DNA from: Polaromonas sp.
Lineage (GTDB): Bacteria > Pseudomonadota > Gammaproteobacteria > Burkholderiales > Burkholderiaceae_C
NCBI RefSeq assembly: GCF_030689685.1
Contig: NZ_JAUYEY010000041.1
Span: 1 to 54,662, forward strand
DNA length: 54,662 nt
Reading direction: 5' to 3'
The position numbers and the translations under genes were made by a program. The notes under the pieces are model-generated. The model was not told the DNA's origin and did no database searches. It saw only the letters and a program-made list of their open reading frames with translations. Positions 26,042 to 35,004 of this stretch are shown piece after piece; the first letter of the stretch is position 1, and each line of letters starts with the position of its first letter.

Positions 26042-27514
26042 TCAATCAGTCACGAACTGGCCCATCATGCCGCCGTCCTCGTGTTCAAGGATGTGGCAGT
26101 GGTACATGAACGGCGCTTCACGAGCCGGCTGCGTGAAGCGCACGAGCAGTTCGACCGGTTCTTTCACCAACACCGTGTCTCTCAAGCCTTGATCGCGAAT
26201 AGCCGGTGGGCCACCGCCTCGTCGAAGCACTTCGAAGTGCACTCCGTGCACATGAAAGGGATGCGACATCATCTGAGCCGAAACTTCCCAGATCTCGACA
26301 TCACCAAGGCGAACCCGTTCATCGATCCGCCCCATCTCGAACGCCCGGCCATTGATCGAAAGACCACCGCCACCACCCATGCCACCCATGCCCATGTCCA
26401 GTGTGAAGCGGCGACGTTTGATGGCCCGCGATACGTCCACACGCTCATGCTTTGCAAGCTGCAGAGCAATCGGCTTGCGTGCCGCCTCGGCAACGGCCGC
26501 CAAGCCAGGCTCGAACATCAGGACAGGCGCCGGGCCGCCGGCGAACGAGTCGCTGCCGCCCCCTGGCGGCCCCATCATTCCTCCCATCGACGCGTTTGCG
26601 TCCGGCGCCGTCACCAGCGTGGTCTTTCGACCGTCGGAGAAGTCCACCAAAACTTCGGCCCGTTGCCCAGGCGCCAGGCTTACCGATCGCAACTGCACCG
26701 GGGCGTCCAACAATCCGCCCTCGGTAGCGATCCAATGGAACGCCCGGTCGTCGTCGAACGACAGTTCGTAGATGCGCGCGTTGGAGCCGTTCACCAAGCG
26801 CAGCCGGACCAGCCGCGCGGGCACGCGGGCCACCGCATGCGGGGTTCCGTTGACCATTAGCGTGTCGCCGCGGCGCCCTTGCATCGCGGTCATCATCCCA
26901 GGCGGCAGGACCATGCGCCCGTCGTCGAACTCACGATCCTGAAGGACGAGCGGCAGATCATCGACACCGTACTCGTCAGGAAGCCCCAGATCGCGCTGTG
27001 AATCGTCGGCGATGAGCAGCACACCGGCGAGTCCTGAATAGACCTGCGCGGCCGTTTGGCCGTGGACATGCGGGTGGTAGAACAGTGTCGCGGCTGGTTG
27101 GCGCACGGCTAGCACGGGGCGCCAGGTTTCCCCCGGGCGAATGAGCTGATGCGGGCCCCCGTCCACCTCGGCGGGGATAAGCAGGCCGTGCCAATGAACG
27201 CTGGTGTCGCTTGCAAGCGCATTGGTGACCGATATTTGCACATCGTCGCCACGGTACAGCCGCAGTGTCGGGCCGAGGTAGCTGCCGTTGTACCCCTGCG
27301 TTGGACTCTCGCGGCCCGCAAAGAATTGGGTTCGAGCGGCTCGCGCGGTCAATGAAACTGATTGACCACTGCTGCGCGAGTCCAGTAGAGGGGGAATCTG
27401 CAAAGGCTGCGGGTTAAGGGAATCGGCGCGCCAAAGCCTGCTCGTCGCGTAGAGGCCCCCGCCGCCAATCACGGCGGCGGCGCCCAGAAAAAGCGAGCGG
27501 CGCTTAACCTTCAT
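26042..27514 (-). CDS. Tat-exported multicopper oxidase (CueO/laccase type)
   Basis: The protein is 490 residues from ATG 27514 (MKVKRRSLFLGAAAVIGGGG, a twin-arginine-like signal, GAGG upstream); ATG 27553 would add 13 residues. All four copper motifs are present: HWHG, HPHVHG, HPFHVHG and HCHILEHEDGGMM. The methionine and glycine stretches (ASMGGMMGPPGGGS and MGMGGMGGGGG) recall the Met-rich copper-sensing insert of CueO. It probably oxidises Cu(I) or phenols in the periplasm. It opens the sulfur operon after the broken AcfC-like gene. Protecting the periplasmic cytochromes from copper is a possible link. Confidence 0.85.
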   Translation of the reverse strand: MKVKRRSLFLGAAAVIGGGGLYATSRLWRADSLNPQPLQIPPLLDSRSSGQSVSLTARAARTQFFAGRESPTQGYNGSYLGPTLRLYRGDDVQISVTNALASDTSVHWHGLLIPAEVDGGPHQLIRPGETWRPVLAVRQPAATLFYHPHVHGQTAAQVYSGLAGVLLIADDSQRDLGLPDEYGVDDLPLVLQDREFDDGRMVLPPGMMTAMQGRRGDTLMVNGTPHAVARVPARLVRLRLVNGSNARIYELSFDDDRAFHWIATEGGLLDAPVQLRSVSLAPGQRAEVLVDFSDGRKTTLVTAPDANASMGGMMGPPGGGSDSFAGGPAPVLMFEPGLAAVAEAARKPIALQLAKHERVDVSRAIKRRRFTLDMGMGGMGGGGGLSINGRAFEMGRIDERVRLGDVEIWEVSAQMMSHPFHVHGVHFEVLRRGGGPPAIRDQGLRDTVLVKEPVELLVRFTQPAREAPFMYHCHILEHEDGGMMGQFVTD

Positions 27515-27542
27515 GGTGCCTCGCGGCTTTGCGTCGGTGGAG

Positions 27543-28327
27543 TCATCGCGCATCCCAGCCCCACTTGGCGAAGATCTTCTGTCCGTTCGGCGATTTAAGG
27601 AACTCGACGAACGCGGCGGCCTTTGGCTCGGTCTTGCCTTTGCGCGTCAGCACCATGCCGGCATCGCGGTAGATGCGAAACGGCTCGTCCATCGGCACGA
27701 GCTGCGCCAGGTCGGGGTTGGCCACCTGCCAGGCGTTCCAGATCAGCCAGGCGTCGATGTCCTTTTGCTGCGTCCATTGCGTCTTGGCTGCGGCACTGTT
27801 AGTGGCCTCCGGAAACACCATGTTCTTGCGAAACGCACGAACCATGGCGATGTCACCAGTGCGCCCCGCCACGTCTTCCCACAACCCGGTTTGTCCGGCA
27901 CCGGCCACTGTCAACACCTTGACGCCCGGCACGAGCAAATCGCGAAAGCCGCGGATGCGCTTGGGGTTGCCGGGCCGCACCAGGATCGCTACCGGCCGCA
28001 GGTGCAATGGGTACGCGTCTTTGAGGTCAAACGCGCCGGGCAATGCTTTGGCAAAGTCGCTCATCATGTTTTCAGCGCCACTGAACACGACGTCGGCGTC
28101 CTGCTTGGCCTTCTCGACCCACTCGGGGGTCGGCCCGGCGACCACATTCACCGTGATTTTTTGGTCGACCCCAAAGGTCTCAGCGGCCTCTTTCATCGCG
28201 GGCGCCGGGCCACCGGGGCCATACACGTTGATCACGTCTGTCGCCAAACTGGCGCTGCAGCACCTCCGGCCAAAACCAGCGCCAATGCCGTTGCGAATGC
28301 CGAAAGAAGTTGGGAAGGTTTGATCAT
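27543..28327 (-). pseudogene. AcfC-like periplasmic substrate-binding protein gene with a frameshift
   Basis: From ATG 28327 the frame codes a signal peptide (IKPSQLLSAFATALALVLAG) and then runs into a stop. One frame over, the mature protein starts at SLATDVINVYGPGGPAPAMK and continues to the end with GPTPEWVEKAKQDADVVFSG and FLKSPNGQKIFAKWGWDAR. These are marks of the AcfC/ModA-like solute-binding group. The total length is one base short of a multiple of three, so one base has been lost around 28243-28252 (GCAGCGCCAGTTTGG). It could be a real decay event or a sequencing slip. Confidence 0.75.
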
Positions 28328-28572
28328 TATCCGCCTGAAGAAAGTCGTTTTGAAAAGTCGATAAACCAAGCGGACCGCAACTCCAGCGAAAGGTTGGGCA
28401 TGGCTGCTTGAGGCTGGCCCGCGCTGGGGGACTTGGACGTAGGACAGTGCCGCATCCGCTCGACCGAATAAAGCGGTGTCTTGCACTCTGCCCAAATACG
28501 CGGATCACTCTGGTGTCGACCTGCTACGCAATATTTATTGACCAGCCTTGGAGGATTGCGACTAAGCCTGGA

Positions 28573-29079
28573 CTATTTCGAAAAAGAACAAACAAAACGT
28601 TTTGATGTGAGTGCGATGGAAATGCCAAAGACGATGTGAATAATCAAACTCGGGTACACCACAGAGAAACCAAGTGCCCAGGGTGTTCTATCTCCGAAAC
28701 TCAACGGAAGAACGAGAGAATTGAGGACGACATAGTAGACAACGCCGTAAATTGCGCCAACAGACCATGCAGGAAGTCGGTTTTTTGACAGTACAAGCAG
28801 GATGAGCAAGGGGGCCGCTGATAGCCAGCCGATGACGAAATGTTCGATGAACATCAATAGGCGAAATGTCAGTTCGGGAAGGTTGGTGAAAAATACCTCG
28901 AGTAGTTTTTTCCCATAGTGCCCAACGCGAAGCCCAAGAAGTTGGAACAGAAATCCAAAGGGAATCATCGCGATTGATGCAATGGTTCCTGATCGAACCG
29001 ACTCTTTGGCAAGCCCTTTGAGCAAGCTCTTTTGATTGAACGCGCTTGTTATCGATTGCATAGTCATTTGCGATTCCAT
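28573..29079 (-). CDS. Hypothetical four-helix membrane protein
   Basis: The 168-residue protein has four hydrophobic segments, at about residues 30-50, 75-98, 103-124 and 138-158, with short charged loops. No family is recognised; the size and layout resemble small YagU- or DUF1440-like proteins, but this is weak. Codon use and base composition are poorer in GC than the neighbours, hinting at transfer. The flanks 28328-28572 and 29080-29254 show nothing I can name. Confidence 0.6.
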   Translation of the reverse strand: MESQMTMQSITSAFNQKSLLKGLAKESVRSGTIASIAMIPFGFLFQLLGLRVGHYGKKLLEVFFTNLPELTFRLLMFIEHFVIGWLSAAPLLILLVLSKNRLPAWSVGAIYGVVYYVVLNSLVLPLSFGDRTPWALGFSVVYPSLIIHIVFGISIALTSKRFVCSFSK

Positions 29080-29254
29080 GTGAAGTATGCCTGCGCTCTA
29101 TTGAATAAATCGTTCCGAAAACTGCTGCCGAAATGACTACATGGTTCCAGGTTCCCGGCAGATGCTTCCTTGCACGGGTGCCTTTGGCAGAGATCCTAGG
29201 CGCTCAATTCTGACCGGTCGTGAGTCAGGGAGTTTTCCGACCCTCCGAGCAGGC

Positions 29255-30022
29255 TCAGCGCGGCCCAAGGATGCGACTCAGCATCTCCGCCGATGGTGCA
29301 CCTTGCACATTTTGCAGATTGCCGTCGGTGTCTTTGTAAAGGGTCGTCGGTGTGGCAGAAAATCCCAGTTGCTGCATCAACGTCTGGTTGGCGTCGAGTT
29401 GCGCGCGGACTTTAGGCGAAATCTGAGTCAGGGGCTTCACACCACCGCTGCGATGTTGTTGTCCATGCTGAGTCAGCGCGGCCTGCGGGTCCTGCGCGGA
29501 CAGGAGAGCCGCCGCTTTCCCCGGGCTGGTTGGCCCGAGAATGGCCACCATGACATGCCTCACCTGAACCTTGCCGGCCGTGACCCACGGTCTGGCATCG
29601 TTCCAGAATTTGTTGCAATAGGGGCAGTTGGGGTCGGTAAATGTGTAAATGACACGGGGGGCATTCTTGACACCATCGGCAATCCAGGTACTCCCCTCAA
29701 GCTGTTTCCAGATTTTCGCGGTCATGGGTTTGCTCACCAGCCTGTTCAACGGCTCATGGCTCAGGTTTATCCCTTTCGCATCGAACATGGAGCCGACAAT
29801 CGCCTGCTTGCCATCGGCGGTCAGATAGATTGCCAGCGGCTGTTGCTCCAGTATGCTGGCATAGCCGGTCAGCCCGCCCGGGGCTTCAAAAGTCTCAACC
29901 ACCTCAACGCCTTTGGCTTCGAGCGCCTTGATCGGTGCGGGCCATTCCTTGGCCTGTGCGCCCATAGCCATGCCGAGCAAACCCAGAAAAATTGCAAATT
30001 GAACATACGTTTTTTTGGTCAT
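29255..30022 (-). CDS. dsbG: Thiol:disulfide isomerase/reductase DsbG
   Basis: The 255-residue periplasmic protein has a signal peptide (YVQFAIFLGLLGMAMGAQA), an N-terminal dimerisation domain and a thioredoxin fold with CPYC at 133-136 (FTDPNCPYCNKFW) and the cis-Pro segment ATPTTLY. CPYC together with LEGSTWIADG favours DsbG over DsbC. DsbG keeps single cysteines reduced with electrons from DsbD, whose gene is two genes upstream in the same operon. Confidence 0.88.
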   Translation of the reverse strand: MTKKTYVQFAIFLGLLGMAMGAQAKEWPAPIKALEAKGVEVVETFEAPGGLTGYASILEQQPLAIYLTADGKQAIVGSMFDAKGINLSHEPLNRLVSKPMTAKIWKQLEGSTWIADGVKNAPRVIYTFTDPNCPYCNKFWNDARPWVTAGKVQVRHVMVAILGPTSPGKAAALLSAQDPQAALTQHGQQHRSGGVKPLTQISPKVRAQLDANQTLMQQLGFSATPTTLYKDTDGNLQNVQGAPSAEMLSRILGPR

Positions 30023-30056
30023 GGGAAATTTATTCCTTGGTTGAGAGATGGGTGCA

Positions 30057-30872
30057 CTAGCGCAATTGGTCTAATTTGCTGGCCAGTGAGGCGGCCGATA
30101 GTTCTCCCAGATGGGTGTCGACCAAACGTCCACTGGCATCGTAGAAAAGCGTGGTTGGCAGTCCCGTCGAGCCGACTGCGCGGCCAAGCTCGGCATTCGC
30201 GTCAAGCAGCACGTTGGCAAGACCCAGCTCCCCGGCGCGCAGGTAGCGTTGAGCGGTCGCCGCGTCTTCGCCCTGGTTCGCGAACGCAAAAGTCACCTTT
30301 GTTTCCTGCTTCTGCGCTGCAGCGAGGACTGGCATTTCGCGGCGGCAAGGAGGACACCAACTGGCCCATAGATTGACCACCATGGGCTTGCCCTTGGCGA
30401 CCGTAGCGAGATCAGACGGCTCGCCTGCCAGCGTTGTCAACACCACGGTGGGCAGGGTCGGCGTTTGGGTGCTGTCGAAGGTTCCGGATGCAGCGGACAT
30501 CGCTGCCCAGGCAATCGCCCCTGCGGTCAACCCCAAGGCCAGCGGTTTGCGCAGTGCCGCGCGGTGCCAGCCGCGCCAGATTGCCACCAGCGCGGCCGCT
30601 GCCAGTCCAACCCAGGGTATAAAGCCCCCGTCGCGAATGTCCAGGACGGACCATGGCGCGTTACGGTACAGGTCAAACCATATCGCTACGAAAGCAATGC
30701 GTGCAACCAGCAGTGCGGTCCACGCCATGTCGCTCAAAACGTTGACAATGCCCGCTTGCTGACGCCGTCCGGCCAAGTGGCCGACCCCGGCTGCAATCAG
30801 CATGGACGCCAGCACAAGCAAATGACTGACTTGTACGGAGAAGGGTCCCAGATTGACGTTCAGCATGCTCAA
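30057..30872 (-). CDS. TlpA/DsbE-type membrane-anchored thioredoxin
   Basis: The 271-residue protein has an N-terminal membrane region of about four helices (residues 13-33, 47-67, 84-100, 109-127), then a periplasmic thioredoxin domain with WASWCPPCRREMP (Cys173, Cys176) and the cis-Pro loop GLPTTLF. The membrane region resembles part of the prolipoprotein diacylglyceryl transferase fold often fused to TlpA. It likely reduces disulfides in the envelope. It overlaps dsbD by four bases (30869-30872). Confidence 0.85.
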   Translation of the reverse strand: MSMLNVNLGPFSVQVSHLLVLASMLIAAGVGHLAGRRQQAGIVNVLSDMAWTALLVARIAFVAIWFDLYRNAPWSVLDIRDGGFIPWVGLAAAALVAIWRGWHRAALRKPLALGLTAGAIAWAAMSAASGTFDSTQTPTLPTVVLTTLAGEPSDLATVAKGKPMVVNLWASWCPPCRREMPVLAAAQKQETKVTFAFANQGEDAATAQRYLRAGELGLANVLLDANAELGRAVGSTGLPTTLFYDASGRLVDTHLGELSAASLASKLDQLR

Positions 30873-32656
30873 GCTCCTTGTTTCGCACGCGCGAGGCGGG
30901 CGAGAAATTCGTCGGCACTGAGTTCACCGATGACGCGCTCGGCACGGCGCTCTTTGCCATCGGGGCCGATCAGCAGCATGGTGGGCGGCCCGAGAATTTG
31001 GTGCGTGCGCATCAGCGCCTGGTCATCCGCATTGTTGGCGGTGACGTCAGGGCGCAGCAACTGCATGTCGGCCAACGCTTGTTGCACACGTGGGTCGGCA
31101 AACACCACGCGCTCAATCACGTCGCACGACACACACCAGTCGGCGTAGAAATCCACCAGTGTCCACTGCCCGCGCTGTCCGGCCTCGGCAATACGCGCTT
31201 CGAGTGCCTGCTGGGACTTGACCGGCCCGAAACGGGTCATGAAATCATTCCCGACAGCCGCCTGGGTGAGCGGGGCGTCTCTTGCTCCGAAGGTCAGCGG
31301 CTGCAGGGGATCATGGGCCCCCCCGGCCGCACCGATCACCATGGCCCCGCCCCACAGGCCAAGCAGCAAGGCCAGATAGCGTGGCAACAGACGACCAGTT
31401 TCGGTGCCGAGCTTCTGACGCAGCGCTAGCAAACTGAGCGCGATGGCCAGCAACCAGGCCCCCCACAGCCCCAGCGTCAGCGCTGCGGGCAATACCCGCG
31501 CCACGAACCAAATGGCGGTGCCTAGCAGGATAAAGCCGAACAGCACCTTGACCCGGTTCATCCAGTCGCCGGGACGCGGCAGCAGCCGTGCGCCGAGGGT
31601 CCCGACCAGCAACAGCGGCACCCCCATGCCCAGCCCCATGGAAAAAAGCACCAGGGCGCCGGTCAGTACATCGCCGGTATTGCCGATATAAAGCAGCGCA
31701 CCAGCCAGTGGCGCGGTCATGCAGGGCCCGACCAGCAGCGCCGACAGCACGCCCATCGTGGCGGCTCCTGCCACCGTGCCGCCTCGCTGGCCCTGGCTGG
31801 CCTTGTTCAGACGGTTACGCATCACAGCGGGCAGTTGCAACTCATAAAATCCGAACATGGCCAGCGCCAGCACGACAAATACCAGACCGAAGGTGCCGAG
31901 CACCCAGGGGTTCTGTAACATGGCCTGCAGATTGGCGCCGGCCAGCGCCGCAGCCGCACCGACGCCGGCATACGTCAGCGCCATCGGCAGCACAAAGGCC
32001 AATGAAAGGACAAAACCGCGCCGGGGCGTTGCCCCACTGCCTGCGATCAGGCTGGAGAGAATCGGCACCATCGGTAAAACACAGGGCGTAAACGTCATCA
32101 GCAGGCCCAAGCCGAAGAACACGACAAGCATCCACCCCAGATTGATGCGTGAGAGGCGATCAGCCAGGTCCTGATCCTCACCGAGTGTGCCTGTCGCAGC
32201 CCGACTTACGCTGGTAACGGCCGCGCCCATGCTGGCTGCCGGCGTCGCCGCGACATCGACTAAATTCACGCGCTGGGTTTGTGGCGGATAGCAAAGACCC
32301 GCATCGGCGCAACCCTGCCAGCCCATCGTCAGTGCCTGCGCATCCGGTGCTTTGACCAGTACGGTCACGTTGTCATGGTAGACCTCGCTTTCGCCAAAGG
32401 TCTCATCGGTCTTGAGCCTGCCGGCAGGCCAGTTAATTTGTTGCGCACTGTCGGCCGGATCCCCCTCAACCTTCATCTGCTTGCGGTAGAGGTAGTAGCC
32501 TTTGCTGATCGTCCAGGTCAGGCGCATCTGACCATCAACCTGTTTGGTAACGCTCAGACGAAAGGCCTGTTCTGGTTGCAGGTAATCAGGCTCGGCATGC
32601 GCTGGCAGGGCCCAGAACATTGCCAACATCAAAACCGACCAGACCAACCTCAGCAT
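30869..32656 (-). CDS. dsbD: Thiol:disulfide interchange protein DsbD
   Basis: The 595-residue protein has all three DsbD modules: a signal peptide and periplasmic alpha domain with Cys116 and Cys122 (QGCADAGLCYPP), a membrane beta domain of eight helices with TPCVLPM (Cys192) and GPCMTAPL (Cys312), and a C-terminal thioredoxin gamma domain with DWCVSCDVIE (Cys508, Cys511). It passes electrons from cytoplasmic thioredoxin to DsbG and the TlpA-like protein encoded behind it. The promoter region is shared with a divergent two-component system. Confidence 0.92.
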   Translation of the reverse strand: MLRLVWSVLMLAMFWALPAHAEPDYLQPEQAFRLSVTKQVDGQMRLTWTISKGYYLYRKQMKVEGDPADSAQQINWPAGRLKTDETFGESEVYHDNVTVLVKAPDAQALTMGWQGCADAGLCYPPQTQRVNLVDVAATPAASMGAAVTSVSRAATGTLGEDQDLADRLSRINLGWMLVVFFGLGLLMTFTPCVLPMVPILSSLIAGSGATPRRGFVLSLAFVLPMALTYAGVGAAAALAGANLQAMLQNPWVLGTFGLVFVVLALAMFGFYELQLPAVMRNRLNKASQGQRGGTVAGAATMGVLSALLVGPCMTAPLAGALLYIGNTGDVLTGALVLFSMGLGMGVPLLLVGTLGARLLPRPGDWMNRVKVLFGFILLGTAIWFVARVLPAALTLGLWGAWLLAIALSLLALRQKLGTETGRLLPRYLALLLGLWGGAMVIGAAGGAHDPLQPLTFGARDAPLTQAAVGNDFMTRFGPVKSQQALEARIAEAGQRGQWTLVDFYADWCVSCDVIERVVFADPRVQQALADMQLLRPDVTANNADDQALMRTHQILGPPTMLLIGPDGKERRAERVIGELSADEFLARLARAKQGA

Positions 32657-32701
32657 AAGTGCCCTTTCGTCAAATCAAGAAGTTATCTTTGCTTGGCCAG
32701 A

Positions 32702-32717
32702 TTAAGGCAGCGTTAAC
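32702..32717. promoter_or_regulatory. Possible response-regulator binding repeat
   Basis: In the 113-base divergent spacer lie TTAAG (32702-32706) and TTAAC (32713-32717), whose starts are 11 bases apart, about one helical turn. OmpR/PmrA-type regulators bind such direct half sites. It is placed so that the regulator encoded at 32770 could control both dsbD and itself. The motif is short, so this is tentative. Confidence 0.35.
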
Positions 32718-32769
32718 GTCCAGGTAATTCCGGTGCAGATACTATGTGGCATGGAGCACAAAACAGGCC

Positions 32770-33435
32770 ATGCGCGTATTGCTGATTGAAGACGATGAAC
32801 TGATTGCCCACGGCATCCTGGCGGGTTTGCGCGCGCACAATTTGACGGTGGATGGAGTCGCCACTGCGGCTCTGGCTGAGGCCGCGCTGTCGACGGTGCA
32901 TTGGGATGTGGTGATACTTGATCTCGGGCTGCCCGATGAGGACGGCATGAGCCTGCTGCAGCGCTTGCGGGCGGGTGGCATGGCGCTGCCCGTGCTGGTA
33001 CTGACGGCGCGCGATGCGGTGGAAGCTCGCGTTGCCGGGCTGCGTGCCGGTGCGGACGACTACTTGCTCAAGCCTTTCGATCTGAGCGAACTGGTTGCCC
33101 GACTGCACGCGCTGCTGCGCCGGGCCGCAGGACGCAGCGTCGATCTTATTGAGCACGGCGCATTGCGCCTTGATCCGGCAAGCGGCGAAGTCTCGCTAAA
33201 CGGAAAAGCAGTCGTTTTATCCCGGCGCGAATTGGCACTGCTGGCTGTCCTGCTGCAGGCCCACGGGCGCATCTTGAGCCCCGACCAACTCAAGGACAGT
33301 CTTTACAGTTTCAGCGAAGAAATAGAAAGCAATGCGCTGAATGTGCATATCCATCACTTGCGGCGCAAGCTGGGGGCCGACGTGATTGAGACGGTTCGTG
33401 GCGTGGGCTACCGCTTCAGCATGGACAGCGCATGA
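32770..33435 (+). CDS. OmpR-family response regulator
   Basis: The protein is 221 residues from ATG 32770 (MRVLLIEDDELIAHG); an in-frame start at 32746 would add eight residues not seen in the family. The receiver domain has the acidic pair at the start, Asp51 in VVILDLGLPDEDG, Thr79 and Lys101 (LLKPFD). The winged-helix domain ends IETVRGVGYRFS. It resembles QseB/PmrA/TctD. It overlaps the kinase gene by four bases. Confidence 0.9.
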   Translation: MRVLLIEDDELIAHGILAGLRAHNLTVDGVATAALAEAALSTVHWDVVILDLGLPDEDGMSLLQRLRAGGMALPVLVLTARDAVEARVAGLRAGADDYLLKPFDLSELVARLHALLRRAAGRSVDLIEHGALRLDPASGEVSLNGKAVVLSRRELALLAVLLQAHGRILSPDQLKDSLYSFSEEIESNALNVHIHHLRRKLGADVIETVRGVGYRFSMDSA

Positions 33436-34760
33436 CACTGCGGCTGCGACTGCTTCTGATGATCGGTGTGTCGATGCTTTTGCTATGGGGTGGGGTCGCG
33501 GTCTGGATGCTGCATGATCTGGACAAGGAGATGCACCGTACGTTGGACCAGCGCCTCGCCATGTCGGCACAGATGGTGGCTGGGCTGATGTCGCAGAACC
33601 CGGCCGCGTGGGATGGTAGAACCGGACAAGCGGGGCCCTCGACATTGAGCATGCCGGCAACGGCAAAAGGTCTGGCGTGCGAGGTGACTTTACGCGGCGA
33701 GGTCATCGCGCGCACGCCCGGAACAGCACCCGAGACTACAGCAATGGCGACGCCTGGTTTCTCCGACCGCGAGTTCAGGGGCGAGCGCTGGCGCAGTTAC
33801 ACCCTGGAAACGCGCGGTTTGCGTGTGACCACGGCTGATCGCCTGGCGGAGCGGGACACACTGCTGCGCAATGTGACACTTGCAGCGGTCGTTCCCTTTG
33901 TCATCGCATTGATTGGCAGCCTGTTGACGCTTTGGCTGGGTGTTGGAAGTGGCTTGCGACCCCTTGAACGCCTGAGGCAGGTGCTGGCCAACCGAACGCC
34001 GGATGCACTGACTCCAATAAAAAATGCCCCCATGTCTCGCGACTTGCTCCCGCTGGTCAACACCCTGAACCATCTGCTGGCGCGGATGAGCGAAACCATC
34101 GGTCGCGAACGTCGCTTTACCAGCGATGCTGCCCATGAATTGCGCACGCCGCTCACCGCGATCAAAACCCATCTTCAGGTCGTACGCATCACCCATGGCC
34201 AAGAGGCTGAAGTGGCCATGGACTATGCCGAAGAGGGCGTAGCACGGCTTCAGCATACGCTCTCACAACTGCTGACGCTATCGCAAGTGGAAGGCGCCTT
34301 TTCCTGGGATGACGGGCGTGTCGCCGAGGCGGACGAAGTCGCCCGCCTTGCGATGCGCGATGCGGCCCCTCACGCTCCGGGGCGCATCGTTCTGAGCAGC
34401 GACGGCCACGCTGCTGAACTTGCGTTACCCGAAGCGCTGGCAGTCACCGCACTGCGTAACCTGCTCGATAACGCCTTGCAACACTCTTCCGCAGAAAATA
34501 GCGTCGGGCTGGAAATACGGCGCTCGCCGGAATCAATCAGTTTTCACGTGTTTGATCGCGGGCCGGGACTCAGCGATGAAGAGCTGATTCTGGCTACGCA
34601 ACGTTTCTGGCGGCGCGGATCAGGTCGAGGCAGCGGACTGGGGTTGTCTATCGTTGCCGCCATTGCCGAGCGCTTCGGTGGATCGTTCGAACTGCTGCAG
34701 CGCCCCGAGGGTGGGCTGGAGGCGAAATTAACGCTGTCGCGCCTGGTTTGCAAAAATTGA
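33432..34760 (+). CDS. Sensor histidine kinase of the two-component system
   Basis: The 442-residue membrane kinase has two membrane helices (about 8-27 and 148-170) around a periplasmic sensor domain of about 120 residues, a short HAMP-like region, the H-box FTSDAAHELRTPLTAIK (His235), an N-box (NLLDNALQH) and G-boxes (FDRGPGLSD, GSGLGLSIV). It is of the QseC/PmrB type. Divergence from the dsb operon suggests the signal is periplasmic redox or metal stress. Confidence 0.9.
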   Translation: MTLRLRLLLMIGVSMLLLWGGVAVWMLHDLDKEMHRTLDQRLAMSAQMVAGLMSQNPAAWDGRTGQAGPSTLSMPATAKGLACEVTLRGEVIARTPGTAPETTAMATPGFSDREFRGERWRSYTLETRGLRVTTADRLAERDTLLRNVTLAAVVPFVIALIGSLLTLWLGVGSGLRPLERLRQVLANRTPDALTPIKNAPMSRDLLPLVNTLNHLLARMSETIGRERRFTSDAAHELRTPLTAIKTHLQVVRITHGQEAEVAMDYAEEGVARLQHTLSQLLTLSQVEGAFSWDDGRVAEADEVARLAMRDAAPHAPGRIVLSSDGHAAELALPEALAVTALRNLLDNALQHSSAENSVGLEIRRSPESISFHVFDRGPGLSDEELILATQRFWRRGSGRGSGLGLSIVAAIAERFGGSFELLQRPEGGLEAKLTLSRLVCKN

Positions 34761-34835
34761 GCGGGATGTCATCGTCCGTGGTGTGCTCTTATGTCCGCGC
34801 AGGGTCAAGGTTGTGTGAAAACGCAATTTACTTCT

Positions 34836-34933
34836 ATTGAGCGTTTCAAAACTCACGACAGTCGGAACGCTCAATCCCTCACCCCGTCCCCTCTCCCAAA
34901 GGGCGAGGGTGAGAGCCGTTCAATCACTGTCGT
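34836..34933. repeat. Nested inverted repeats between convergent genes
   Basis: Three overlapping dyads lie between the kinase stop and the convergent sulP stop. ATTGAGCGTT (34836-34845) pairs perfectly with AACGCTCAAT (34866-34875). CTCACCC (34878-34884) pairs with GGGTGAG (34907-34913), enclosing CCC-AAA-GGG. ACGACAGT (34855-34862) pairs with ACTGTCGT (34926-34933). The CTCACCC hairpin resembles a common proteobacterial repeat. The folds exclude one another in part, so they could form alternative structures or act as a terminator. Confidence 0.6.
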
Positions 34934-35004
34934 GTATTTGGAAAAGATCGATAAACTGCGAACTGGTGCCGCGCCTTGGCGTGAGCCGCCTCCCAGAGAC
35001 CGTC

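Noticed and set aside
32746..32769. Upstream start codon for the response regulator
   Set aside because: It adds eight residues not found in OmpR-type receivers; ATG 32770 starts exactly at MRVLLIEDD.
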